A DNA stretch of 64,000 nt from Prostheceraeus crozeri (taxonomy: Eukaryota > Platyhelminthes > Polycladida > Euryleptidae): the NCBI GenBank assembly GCA_907163375.1, contig CAJQUW010007059.1, positions 806,001 through 870,000 of the forward strand, in the 5' to 3' direction. This document shows positions 39,396 through 49,926 of this stretch, piece by piece. The position numbers and the translations under genes are program-made. Position 1 is the first letter of the stretch. Each line of letters begins with the position of its first letter. The notes under the pieces were generated by a model that was not told the origin of the DNA, did not search any database, and worked only from the letters and a program-made list of their open reading frames with translations.

Positions 39396-39771
39396 ATTTC
39401 AGTGCTTTTCCAAGTCATAATGTTGAAACTGCGGCATGTGATTTTCAAATCGAAATGCAAATACCGCGACTTTTGTGACGTCTGGTAAAAGATCGATATT
39501 CTGTAATAATCGCTTTAAAAATTCATTAAATATTAATACGCTTGTCATGCATAATGCTTTTTCTTTCTCTCGGCTGCCTGAACAGTTTTATTTGTTGACC
39601 AATATCAATGAAAGTAAATTTTTGGCCACAAACATACGCTAAAATTATTTCTAGTATATGATAAAATGTATGAATAAGTAATGCACACTTATATGTAATT
39701 ATAAGACTATCGTGTCTGTTGTATTCTTGATAGTCTAAGTCTAATATTATAGTGAAAAGGGAAGTTTCAAA
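39396..39771 (+). mobile_element. hAT-like remnant resuming right of the Polinton
   Basis: After the duplicated TCTCTT, the frame SAFPSHNVETAACDFQIEMQ resembles the F-x-x-PF-x-x-(N/D)VE-x-A-x-x-x-LQ-x-E motif of ZBED/GTF2IRD2-type hAT transposases. It is short and decayed. The left part may be the Charlie-like end at 16,467. Confidence 0.4.
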
Positions 39772-39989
39772 TACAGTCCGTTTCATAAAAAGTGGATCAT
39801 CCTAAAATTTGACTAAATAAAACATAAGTATGATACAGAAAGCATTTTTCATGTTATTTCATGTCCCTAATATATTTAAATGTCCTTATATAATCTGATA
39901 AGCTATGATACAGTAACGGTTCTTAAAAAGCTAATATTTTGTGGCCCTACCCTTATTGTCAATGACATTACCAATTCGTCTAGGCATTG

Positions 39990-40595
39990 ATTCGATGATA
40001 TCGTTGATTTTTGACTGATCTAACTTTCTCCACTCTCTTTTTAACAGTGACGTAAGTTGTGATACGCCATCTGTAGGTAGCAGTGAACGACGAACGTTAC
40101 GTTTTACTCCATACATTTTCTATGGGATTCAGATCAGGAGAACGAGCTAGCCAAGATAATGTCCTAAGCCCTAATTGAGACTTGCATAAGATGATTTCGC
40201 CAGTGACAGTGACTCATTGCCCATCTGAGACGTCTTTTTGTATGCTGATCTGATAATTCGATCTGAGAGGGCCTCTTACAGCTCTTGAAATTCGACTCAA
40301 TAAGTCTTCTACGAATACTGGACTTAGAAATAGACGAGACTAGTGCAGCCATATCAGTTAACGAGAGACTTGGATCAACTTTAACAAATCTCAAAATTAG
40401 GCGGTCTCTACGTTTGGATGTTTTGCGTGGACGGCCAGAGCCCTCTTTACAACAGAGTCGAAAACCATCATTATGCCATCGATGCACATTTGTGTAAGGG
40501 ACATTTAGTCGCTTGCTTGTAGCTCGCAAAGATAACCCTAGTTCTAGCAAGGCTGACACTTTGCCTTTTGTGAATGCGATCTCGTTATTGTTCAT
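39990..40595 (-). pseudogene. Tc1-like transposase, internally deleted
   Basis: The N-terminal 143 codons contain the paired HTH domain (KGKVSALLELGLSLRATSKR, then the GSGRPRKTSKR hinge) and a second HTH (SISKSSIRRRLIESNFKSCK). After about residue 138 the frame shifts, and the DNA then encodes ARSPDLNPIENVW, the late DDE-region motif. The central catalytic segment with the first two Asp is absent, so the copy cannot encode an active enzyme. Confidence 0.8.
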
Positions 40596-40733
40596 TTGTG
40601 CTTTGTATTGTTTTCAACCGGTAAGAGATAGATTTCTAGCTGAAAGCAATCAGGAATGCTGTCAGCACCACCGCAACGAAGTCAGGAAGCTATGGAACAT
40701 GAAGTCCAGTTAATCACATGTAGCAGTTACATT

Positions 40734-41694
40734 TAGGGTTTACAATCTCGAGCCGTTTTCTTAATCCCGGGATTTTCGAGACTGGCTAATCGCAATCCCG
40801 GGATCCCGGGATCTCGATCGAGATTTATATATACTGCATATTTTTTTAATCATTAAGTTTCTAGACATATTTCAAAAGACGATACGTGCTTGTAAAATTT
40901 ATATCTTTCAACGTGAACTAAACAAACATCTACAGTAGGTAAAACTAGTCAACTCGTAAAAAATATTGGCGAAGTAAGGTAAGACACTGAATTGTGTTAT
41001 CACTCATTCTCGACCGTAATTTCGTTAAGAACAAACCGGCCGCCGAGAATGCCCTTTCGGATTCTACCGATGTTGGAGGTATCGATTCCAGGACTTGTTT
41101 CACTCGCTTGAGGATCATTCCTGTGTCTCGAGATAGACTGAATTGTTGCAGTTCCATCCTAACCAACGATTCGAGAGAATCATTCCTTGCAGGAGGAGAC
41201 TTTTCCAATACTAGCAGACTTCTCGCAAGCATCTCACAAAAGTCGTCATTTAAAATTTTAGTCGTTATTTTAAATCGTTGTGATTTGTCTTTTAGCTATC
41301 AATTTACGAAGTATTTTCAGTTTACAGAAGCAATACTAGTAGCAGTGTCACAACACTGTTTATTAAGCGTCTGAACGGTTTGTGTCACGCCATTGATTTA
41401 GCCCAGATTTCGCGCTGCTCCTCGGCACTAATGTCACGACACTAGTGTCATAGTGTGAACGAGGCTTAACCAGCTGGCTCGGCAAATACAGCACATTGGC
41501 AAATTTATCAAACTTGGAACATAAAAAATTTAGATGCATTTTCAAAAAAGCCATTGACTCTCTTAACTATGTCACTTAGAAGGAACAAAGGGCCAATCTT
41601 TCAAATATCTCGAAATACCTCGAGATCTCGAAGACGTAATCCCGGGATTTTTAATCTCGGAAATAGGGTCGAGATCCCGGGATTGTAAACCCTA
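40734..41694 (-). mobile_element. hAT element with 8-bp duplication, inside the Tc1
   Basis: Ends TAGGGTTTACAATC and GATTGTAAACCCTA are flanked by GTTACATT on both sides (40,726-40,733 and 41,695-41,702). Subterminal ATCCCGGGAT-type words recur near both ends. It encodes only a transposase C-terminus. Confidence 0.9.
40945..41232 (-). pseudogene. hAT transposase C-terminal dimerisation domain
   Basis: The 95-residue frame contains IPPTSVESERAFSAAGLFLT and KLRSRMSDNTIQCLTLLRQY, the classic hAT dimerisation (hATC) signature with SERAFS. The catalytic domain is missing; this is a non-autonomous remnant. Confidence 0.85.
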
Positions 41695-42068
41695 GTTACA
41701 TTATTGTTGATGAATGATGGTGCTATACTGGCTCTGATTGACCGATTTTCTTATTTTTGTTTTGCATGATAGCTTTTGGATTGTAGAACAACATATTACA
41801 TAACAAAGGAAACAAATGTAATTTTATAAGAGTGAGGTATGATTTTGTGTAACATTGCTAAATGAAGATCAAATTATCTACTACTTTTTTATCTATAACA
41901 GGAAAACAACTCAATATTCATGCTTGAAATTTCCAACAATGATATTAGTAAGCACAACTGACATATCTTCCAAATTTCAGAGAAATTCGTTCAAGTTTGG
42001 CGGAGTTAGACAAAGTTGAAGTTAAGGCGATGTTTAAGGGTGATCCATTTTTTATGAAACAATCTGTA

Positions 42069-43808
42069 TAACAGTATTGCAATTTGCAACAATGAAATAC
42101 GTTTATCTTCATTGTTGCTTCATCTTCATACAGCTTAACTGCCTAAAAACAGATGTTAGCGAATCCCGGAATCCTGGTTAGCTAATCCCGGGATTAAAAA
42201 CTTTATTGATCAATCAATCTGAATATTCTGCGTGTGAGGCGAATGTGCGTGAAATTCTGTGGTTTGACTTTTCTTCTCAATGACTGCGAAATCTTTTTGA
42301 TCCATTTATCGGACAAGGTTTATGGCAGCGGCAGCCGGTATCTGACAAGACTGTGAATAATCGTTTGTCAACAGGTGCTGTTGAGTCTGCCGACAATCCC
42401 TCGTCTGGGGCCAGCGATCATTGCTATCATTTTTGCTAAGGGTAACACTAGACAAGCTATAGCAACCATAGAGATCAGATATCTATGCTATTGTCCTCTA
42501 TGGTAGCAACTTCGGTATTTCATTAATAGAGAAAGCACAGCGTCAACAATTTTGGCACCAGTCATTCTGGTGCGAGGGAGATTGACGTGCCGCTTTCCAC
42601 ACAGCTGCATTTACCAGCCTCTCTTACAGCCCGACATTCGAATAATAGAAATCTGGCAACTTGACGCCCAGTGATAATACTATGTTCAAGCGCGCGTTCA
42701 GTGTTTGTTAACAATTCGATTATGGGTGTCGGAGATCAAAAGTTTCCTTCATTCCCGCCTGTTGACAGTGAAACTAATGAATTATCATTCCGACTTCCGA
42801 GTCATGAACATCGAATTTAATCTTTAACATTTTTTTATTATGAATAATTGATGCATAATTTTGTGCATGAAATGGGGCTCATTTTAATCAGCATCATCTT
42901 CTGGTTCTCGCTATGATATAAGAATTTAAAATGGACTAAATTTGTAAGTTGGGATCTATAAAACTCTTAGTGAATGAAAAAATATTAGGTACTTCTATTC
43001 TCCTCCTCCCCTCATATTTTCCAAATTCATCAAATTTCGCCAAACTTCGTCACAATGGATTTAAAACAGACTTATGTCACTGAGTACGAGTGATAGTGCA
43101 ACGCCACTGAGAAGTTTTACTTCAGCGCTGGGAAAAAGGAGTGGAACCTTCCCTAGAAAGCAAGATACAGCTCTAAGGGGGGAAATTCTCGCCCCTTCCT
43201 GATCTCCCAAACCAAATCTGCCGAACCACACATCAATCGAAAAGGCATTGAAAGGGGATTCAGAAAAACAGCATCAGTTTTATTTCTTAAGTCATCCCTG
43301 GGCGGAGGTGAAGGTCAAAGGTCAAAAACCGTCAGTTTTTAACAGATGCTGTTTATAGCGTCAATTTCCATCAGATCACTATTTGAAATGGAAAATGACA
43401 ACAAAAACTGATAAACCATGCACTAATCGTAAGATCTGATTAAGATGGTTAATAAAACGATGATTACTAATCGCTCTGAGATTGCATAATTGTATTAGAT
43501 GAGGTGAAAGGTCAAATAATTGAAGGTTTAGTTCAAATCAAATATCACTGAGATCGCACATTTTAATTTTTAGTTTCTGCAGGTGAAATAAATAATCCAA
43601 TTCGGTGACTTTTATCGAGACACTGAGGCTAAAAGCAACATGATTCTGAAAAATTCAATAATTGATCATCAGATGCAGAAATAAAAGTAAAAAATTAAAA
43701 TTAAAAAATGTATTTGAAATTTCAAACATGCACACATAATAAGCAGACAATTTCAAATTCAAAGATTTTGTATTTGTGAATATCTATATATGGATAGGAA
43801 GACTCCTT
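42069..43808. other. Composite interior, right side, no gene seen
   Basis: Contains ATCCCGGGATT words near 42,150-42,200 similar to hAT subterminal sequence, and GGTACTTCTATTCTCC at 42,987 matching the local MITE ends. No coding sequence is supported. Confidence 0.4.
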
Positions 43809-43810
43809 TA

Positions 43811-44234
43811 TGTTAATTCAACTTATTTCGGTTAATGATTTTTTACTATCGAGCCAAAACAAATAACATCACGACAAAAAAGAACACATCGAGCCACAAC
43901 GTCTGCTCATCTTTGCGGAAAATGCAATAGAGCCAAACTTAAGCTCTACAGTACCTCACTCACCTTCAAGTATAGTTTCATCAAAATCCATGCAATACTC
44001 TGTACAACATAGCATTCACAAGTTCGAAAATATGGCCTATTCAGCGACATTTCAACTTTTCAAACACACATCGAGCCACAACTTTTGTGCATCTTAGCGG
44101 AAAACGCAATAGAGCGAAACTTAAGCTCTACAGTACCTCACTCACCTTCAAGTGACATTTCAACTTTTTGTCGTTATGTTATTTATTTTAGCTCTATAGC
44201 AAAAAATCATTAACCGAAATAAGTTGAATTAACA
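43811..44234. mobile_element. 424-bp TA-flanked MITE with 75-bp inverted ends
   Basis: Ends TGTTAATTCAACTTATTTCG and its inverse are similar for about 75 bp, with TA on both outer sides. The centre repeats CACATCGAGCCACAAC and CTTAAGCTCTACAGTACCTC blocks twice. The end includes GGTTAATGAT, also found at the start of the 29.6-kb composite. Confidence 0.75.
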
Positions 44235-44632
44235 TAATTCACTTATTCACCAAGAATTGATGCCGCAAAATAAATTAGAACTGAATATATAGCGAAATCA
44301 GCCAAAATGATGCAGACATTCAAATTTTAAAAAAACTCGCGAAGAAAGTATTGTGCCAAATTTATTATCCTTCTGTCAAAAACTGTATAATACGCAAAAA
44401 GTAAAATAGGCCTACTAAAAATCTGGTGGCCATGATTGCTTGGATTAAAAGATATTCAAAAAATTCTCCTAAGCAAGCAGGGTTGCTATACAGGAAGCAA
44501 TCTCAGGATCCTCATCTCAAAAAAAGGGATCAGTTCTATCATCAAAGTCGGGATTTTGAAAACCAAACTCAGACGAACAGAATCAAACTACCAAAATAAT
44601 TCGAATCATCTTTGGAGATCTCCAGCAATAAT
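44235..44632. other. Unannotated sequence
   Basis: Short chance frames only. Confidence 0.35.
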
Positions 44633-45060
44633 AATAAAACTGATAGTGTGGATGTAGACTGGTGTGGTGAGCTTAAGTTTGGCTTTTTTGGGTAATCGGT
44701 GCAGTAGCGCAGAATATTTTGGCTTTTTTGGATTTGAGTATCGAAATGTGGATTTGAATTGCTGTGGAGGAGTGGCATCTATAGCTATGGTAATGAAACT
44801 GATAGTGTGGATGTAGACTGGTGTGGTGAGCTTAAGTTTGGCTTTTTTGGGTAATCGGTGCAGTAGCGCAGAATATTTTGGCTTTTTTGGATTTGAGTAT
44901 CGAAATGTGGACTGACTTTGTGGATTTGAATTGCTGTGGAGGAGTGGCATCGATAGGTGTGTTAATGAAACTGATAGTGTGGATGTAGACTGGTGTGGTG
45001 AGCTTAAGTTTGACTTCTTGGGTAATCGGATCAATTCTGGCTTTTTTGGCTCTTTTGTGG
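44633..45060. repeat. Subterminal tandem repeat of the composite element
   Basis: A unit of about 156-176 bp beginning TGAAACTGATAGTGTGGATG occurs at about 44,637, 44,796 and 44,972. Each contains GGTGAGCTTAAGTTTG and GAGGAGTGGCAT blocks. One inverted unit-like segment lies at 15,640-15,730 in the left end, so the block belongs to the inverted ends. Confidence 0.7.
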
Positions 45061-45280
45061 TTTTGGCTTTTTTGTTTCATTTTTGGCTCTTTTGGAAATG
45101 ATCATTAACCTCGACTTTGCAGTCGTGTATCGGTGCTAGGCCGCTTGACAACCGGTCAATAGATAAAAGCATCAGCAGGTAGGACTCATCTTTATCGAGT
45201 AAAATGAATCATTGATTGATTGGTTGTCATGCTGACATCGACAGATTTATACAACATTCAGCAAAACATCTTGTGAAACG

Positions 45281-45646
45281 ATGATCGCTGGTTCAACGAT
45301 GAATGAGAATGAAATGACACAAACAAAGTATGAGTGGACAAGAGCATTAACCGATGAACTGATCGGTGAATACGAACTGCATCCGTGTTTGTGGAACGTC
45401 CACAATTATGAATATCGCGACAGAATAAGGAAGGTCGAAGCATGGAAGAAAATTGCCGGAAAATTTAAAATGGAAGTCAAAGAGGTTCAGCGAAAAATTC
45501 CCAACCTCAGGACTCAGTACCACAACGAATTCAAAAAGCAAAAAAAACTAACGTCTGGTAGTGGTGCCGGCGACAAATTCGTCACGAAATGGCCGTTTTA
45601 CGAGGTTATATTGCACATTATTTTGGACAGTCAGTCGGAGAATTGA
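45281..45646 (+). CDS. MADF/Myb-SANT-like protein of Harbinger H3
   Basis: A 121-residue frame: ALTDELIGEYELHPCLWNVH, YEYRDRIRKVEAWKKIAGKF, VQRKIPNLRTQYHNEFKKQK, then TSGSGAGDKFVTKWPFYE. This is a nearly complete MADF domain with the SGAG...KWPFYE end that H2 has lost to a frame change. The last residues come from the sequence joined by the deletion. MADF proteins help Harbinger transposases reach the nucleus and bind DNA. Confidence 0.75.
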   Translation: MIAGSTMNENEMTQTKYEWTRALTDELIGEYELHPCLWNVHNYEYRDRIRKVEAWKKIAGKFKMEVKEVQRKIPNLRTQYHNEFKKQKKLTSGSGAGDKFVTKWPFYEVILHIILDSQSEN

Positions 45647-46022
45647 TGATAATGTTGCTTTATATAATATAGATTTTACAGCCGTGATTGTATCCATCTA
45701 ACAGTAAAGGCGTATTGTCAATCCTACCTTTCTTTTCTTCCAAAAACGATCTATTATTTTGAAGCACACAATTGCCAAAATTATTCAGCAATAATGCTCC
45801 AGTAGAAAATCTACAATTAGACTGTTACATCAACTCAATATAGGCTATTTTCTTATTTCAGTTCTGTTTCTATGTCATTTTATCGTTGCAAATAGGGCCT
45901 ATAGCAACTAAAGAAACATAAATGAATAATAATAGAAAACAAATTAGATAGCACAGCTGTTTTCTTTGTGCGAATAATGAAGTATGGAATGAATAGCTTT
46001 CTTGTCAAAGTTAAAATTCATG

Positions 46023-46394
46023 TCAGATAAATTTATACTGCCACGAAACTTCGCTATCAGGTGTCATGAAGAAATCTCGAAATTCCTCTCGTGTTGTTTT
46101 TGGAGAATCCGCAATATTGTTGCTGCAGCTTCTTTCAATTGGCAGCATGTTTCCTTCAGGCATTCCCATCATGCGCCAAGAACCGTCTTTAATTGAACTA
46201 TTTTCAAAGTTCTCAGTGTCAAATGAATCTTTTGGAGCATGCCTCTTCGCCGATTCTTTCTTCGTCATAAGATAGTTGTGCAGTACACAAGAAGCCAGTA
46301 CGATCATATTCAACCATATTCGCCGTTCACGCTTTGTTTTTTTCGTCAAGATGTATGGAGTAACTGCTGCAGCTGTTCGCTTTCTCGATGACAT
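46023..46394 (-). pseudogene. Harbinger transposase remnant (H3)
   Basis: From MSSRKRTAAAVTPYILTKKT, passing NMIVLASCVLHNYLMTKKES to the end YKFI, 123 codons. It has the N-terminal tip and the ALHN-type C-terminus but no DDE core, the same internal deletion as H2, so both copies descend from one deleted master. Confidence 0.7.
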
Positions 46395-46596
46395 CGTGAA
46401 GAATAAGTGTCGACTAAAAGTGTCAAGTGTAAACGCTCCTGCAATCTCCAGCAATTTTTCTGACTCATCATAGATCGATAAAGTGTCAGTAGCAATTTTT
46501 CCTCGAGTGTCAGCAACTTTTTAGTGTCAAGTGTAAACGGCCTCTGCCATCTGATTGCAGGTGGCGGCAATAAAGTGTCACGTGTAAACGCGCCTT

Positions 46597-47332
46597 TACA
46601 CACTCAACGCTATGCGACGGTAGTGAGACTGCCTGTAGGAGCAAGAGAAGATCGTTGACGATGCAATACTTCCGGGTGTCAACAACAGAAATGTAGGGGG
46701 GGGGGAGGGTGAAAGAACAGAAGTACCCAGACAAGTACTTTGCATTAAAGACGAAAACGTGAAGTGTAGCGATGTCATCAGCTTGATCTGACCTCTCTGT
46801 TCGACGCATTGTTGTTTTCTCGTGTGTGCATTGTTCTGTCCCTCCTTGTATCATCCACTGCTGTTTGAAATATTCCCACGCCCAGTATCTTGCCACACCT
46901 TTTTAAAGTTAAAGAAGTTAGTGTAAAGGATGTGGCCTGGTCATGATCACTTCACGAGTTGTCGGGAAATGACTCATGTTGACCTCAAGTGATTTCTGCT
47001 CAGACGATGAAGTCAGAATAAAGGCTGGTTCACATTACCCGAAGTTCGACGCTTGCGTTGGAAATATTTTGCGGTCAAGGTCATTCAACCGACGCGCGCT
47101 GAGACGCAGCATTGAAGAAAGGAAGTCAAGTTCAAATGATATCGGCAGGTTGTCCAAATGCTTGACGTTGCGACGGTTGCGTTCAACGCGAGGGTTTAGA
47201 AATCATTTCGGTACTTCTATTCTTTCCCCCCACATTTATGTTGTTGACACCCGGAAGTGTTGCACCTTCAGTGATCTTCTCTTGCTCCTACAGGCAGTCA
47301 CACTACCGTCGCATAGCGTTGAGTGTGTAAAA
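46597..47332. mobile_element. MITE-like foldback with 120-bp inverted arms
   Basis: TTTACACACTCAACGCTATG at the left is inverted at 47,312-47,332. The arms extend through the TTGTTGACACCCGGAAGT block to the GGTACTTCT end sequence at about 46,725 and 47,209. It abuts and slightly overlaps the Harbinger H3 terminus. The loop, 46,745-46,990, is copied in reverse at 47,560-47,800. Confidence 0.55.
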
Positions 47333-48060
47333 CTCCTCGGTACTTATGGGTTATCTCCCCCCCCCCCACGTTTTTAAAATCCGTAGAAATAAATCAATCG
47401 TCACAAAACAGTAACAAGTAAAACAAGTAAGTGAGGTTATTCTCTATCTAAATGGAAAAATTTAGGCAAATCGGACAAGTGCTTTTTGAATTAGGAGCGA
47501 TAACTTGAAGTGCAGGGATGACGGTAGCTTGATCTGACTTCTTGTGACATCACCGTCGTAGCAGAAAGCACTTGAGGTCAACAAAGTAATTTCCCGACAA
47601 CTCGTGAAGCGATGATGAACAGGCTACATCCCTTATAATATGCTTGGCTTAATGAAGGTGTGGCAAAGTAGTGGTCGTGGGAAGATTTCAAATAACAGTG
47701 GATGAGACGAAGAGGGAGAGATAACAATGCACACACGAGTAACAATAATGCGTCGAACAGACGAAGTCAGATCAAGTTGCAGACAGCTACACTTCACGTG
47801 ATCTTCTCCCATGCAAAAACTACTTGTATGATCTGCATAAAATTTTGTGTGTGGGTAGAAAATATGCTCAAGTACGTTTACCTGAAGTTTGGTGACGATT
47901 GATTTATTTTTGCAGATTTTAGAAGAATTTGAAAACCTGTGGGGGAGATAACCCATAAGTACCAACTCCTCATACGTGTACTTATAGTTTTGTGACGATT
48001 AATTCATTTCTACGGATTTTCGACAAATTTAAATATGTGGGGGATAGCCCAAGTACCCTG
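47333..48060. repeat. Second inverted segment of the MITE cluster
   Basis: Contains TTATGGGTTATCTCCCCCCC at 47,343 and its inverse GGGGGAGATAACCCATAA near 47,941. It also holds the reverse copy of the 46,745-46,990 loop. No coding sequence is seen. Confidence 0.5.
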
Positions 48061-48213
48061 CAAATTTAGATACTTGGGAATGCAGCATTTATGAATCAGA
48101 ACAATAAAAGCAATAAGCATGATATTAAAAGTCTTGAGATGCTACTATTCAGAATCTCCTGTAACTTTAATATGAAGCTAAAGTACAACTGTACAAGTTC
48201 TATGAAGCATCAC

Positions 48214-49261
48214 TAGGGATTGCAATCCCGGGATTATACCAAAATCATCGGGATTGAAAGACCGGGATCCCGGAATTGAAATTAAGAATTTCAGCCTTGT
48301 GACTAGTAACAACAGAATGACATAGTAGAGATATTTTTGTGTGAATTGTAACACATCTGTTCAACTTCAAGTCTATTTCTGACATATCAATGATTAAGTG
48401 TGTGTATGCCTTATTCTCCCACCACGTCACATGAAAATGAAGCCCGCTGTATGTTTCACACACATTTTCTGCCATACAGATGAATGGATTTCTCTTTCTC
48501 AGGCGTCACGTTACAGCCAACATGCAGTCAACGTACGAGATAGCGGCTTTAGGGAAGTCCGCACGAAGTCTCTCTAACGTGCGCATAGACGTTAATGAAT
48601 TCTATAGCTTTATTGAAAAAAAACATTTGTTTTCTCATTATCACATGTTTCGAGCTTCTATTGATGTGACAATGAAACCGGGAGAGAGCGGGATTTGATG
48701 ATCTCAAAGTCATAAAAGGTAACTTACCTATAACTTGCAATTATAAGTAATAAATTAATTATGTAAATATATGAGTAGGCTATTGAGATGTGCCGCTACT
48801 GCACATGAAATTACAATTGATGATATGTAGAATAACTACACAGATAATCGCCAAACATCTATTGACATCTAATGCTTAAATATCGCCGAGTAGCAAACTT
48901 AGTATAACGAAATATCAATCGCCGGTTCTCTAGAAGACGGAGATCGTTCGTAATCATACTTATTAAAGATGAAGGGGTCGCCAGCGATCTACGACGCAAA
49001 AAGGGGTTGTACGGCGAAGAAGGTTGGGAACCACTGATATAGTTTTAAATCAGCATAAATCATTGCTTTAACAAAACTTAGCATGAAACAATTGACAGTT
49101 CAATTCATGTATAGCTATTGAATTTATGATATAATATATAATATATCATGCGTCCAATAATATACCCGGAAGCATTTATAGTAGAGACACTATCAGAACT
49201 CCGGGATTGAAGATTTTCCGATTCTGGGATTGTAGAAAATGGACAGGGATTGCAATCCCTA
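48214..49261. mobile_element. 1.05-kb non-autonomous hAT with exact 8-bp duplication
   Basis: Ends TAGGGATTGCAATCCC and GGGATTGCAATCCCTA are flanked by AGCATCAC (48,206-48,213 and 49,262-49,269). Subterminal ACCGGGATCCCGG-type words match those of the hAT at 40,734. No transposase remains. Near 49,019-49,033, GTTGGGAACCACTG is the inverted end of an unrelated Charlie-like hAT fragment nested in it. Confidence 0.85.
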
Positions 49262-49269
49262 AGCATCAC

Positions 49270-49635
49270 TGCTAATTTTTTTTGTTTCTCAATTTGATCC
49301 TTTTGGGCTTTATCAACCACAATTTATTGTACATGGTTGTGGGCATTTACGGCCTCTTCCTTCAATCATGTATAAGAATAACAATGCTTCAATTAATTCA
49401 AATATTTGTGCTGCACATGCAGTGTTCGCTATATGGGTGTATAATTGTTGCCAATTCGGGTCTGAAGCTCAGGCGGGCTGGGTCCTGAAAGTTGGACCCG
49501 TGTCCAAATCTGTAGTAGCATTTCCATAACTGCATATTAGTTACCATCTGACAGATATTATATCTGTTCTTGAAGATGGACAACGTTTAATGACTGCATA
49601 AATGAACTGCATTTTAAATAACCTGGACATGGATA
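49270..49635. other. Unannotated sequence
   Basis: Short chance frames only. Confidence 0.35.
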
Positions 49636-49926
49636 AGGATATTGACAAGCCGAGCTGCTATTTAATTTTCTTTAATACTTTCAATATTTCGTGGTTAAAA
49701 CCACATCATCAGAAACACAAAGAATACAGAATGATTTATACTAGGCAGAAGATATAAAATTTAAATGTTAGTAGAAAAAATCAGATGGCGGTAATCATTA
49801 CATTCATCTTTGTTATTGATAGAAGGATGTAAGATATCGATAATCATTGCTTCACGGAATCTAAGGTTAACAATATCATGATCTTTATCTAAGATGTCCA
49901 CAGATATTTTGCTATTGTCACACTGA

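Larger units (their letters stand above)
39774..42066 (-). mobile_element. Tc1/mariner element, deletion derivative, split by a hAT
   Basis: Ends CAGTCCGTTTCATAAAAAGT and, inverted, CAGATTGTTTCATAAAAAAT, with TA on both outer sides (39,772-39,773 and 42,067-42,068). Without the 961-bp hAT insert and its 8-bp duplication the element is about 1.3 kb. Confidence 0.8.
15552..45110. mobile_element. 29.6-kb composite insertion bounded by GGTTAATGATCATTTCC inverted ends
   Basis: The left end reads GGTTAATGATCATTTCCAAA and the right end is its reverse complement, with similarity extending about 200 bp inward (AAAGAGCC and CTTAAGCTCACCACACCAG blocks in both). The 8-bp target duplication TCGACTTT flanks it exactly (15,544-15,551 and 45,111-45,118). 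An 8-bp duplication suggests a hAT-like element. I see no transposase of its own, so the founding element may have been non-autonomous and grew by later insertions (hAT-like remnant, Polinton, Tc1, MITE). Confidence 0.75.
45111..46603 (+). mobile_element. PIF/Harbinger copy H3, right part
   Basis: Resumes H3 after the 29.6-kb insertion, at the duplicated TCGACTTT. It holds the MADF gene and transposase remnant and ends GTGTAAACGCGCCTTTACACA. Relative to H2 it has a deletion after the MADF region (about 45,606) and no SINE. Confidence 0.8.

Noticed and set aside
15552-45110. LTR retrotransposon or retrovirus
   Set aside because: The rve integrases here belong to Polintons (chromodomain, adjacent ATPase and protease of adenain type). 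No LTRs, primer-binding site or reverse transcriptase were seen.
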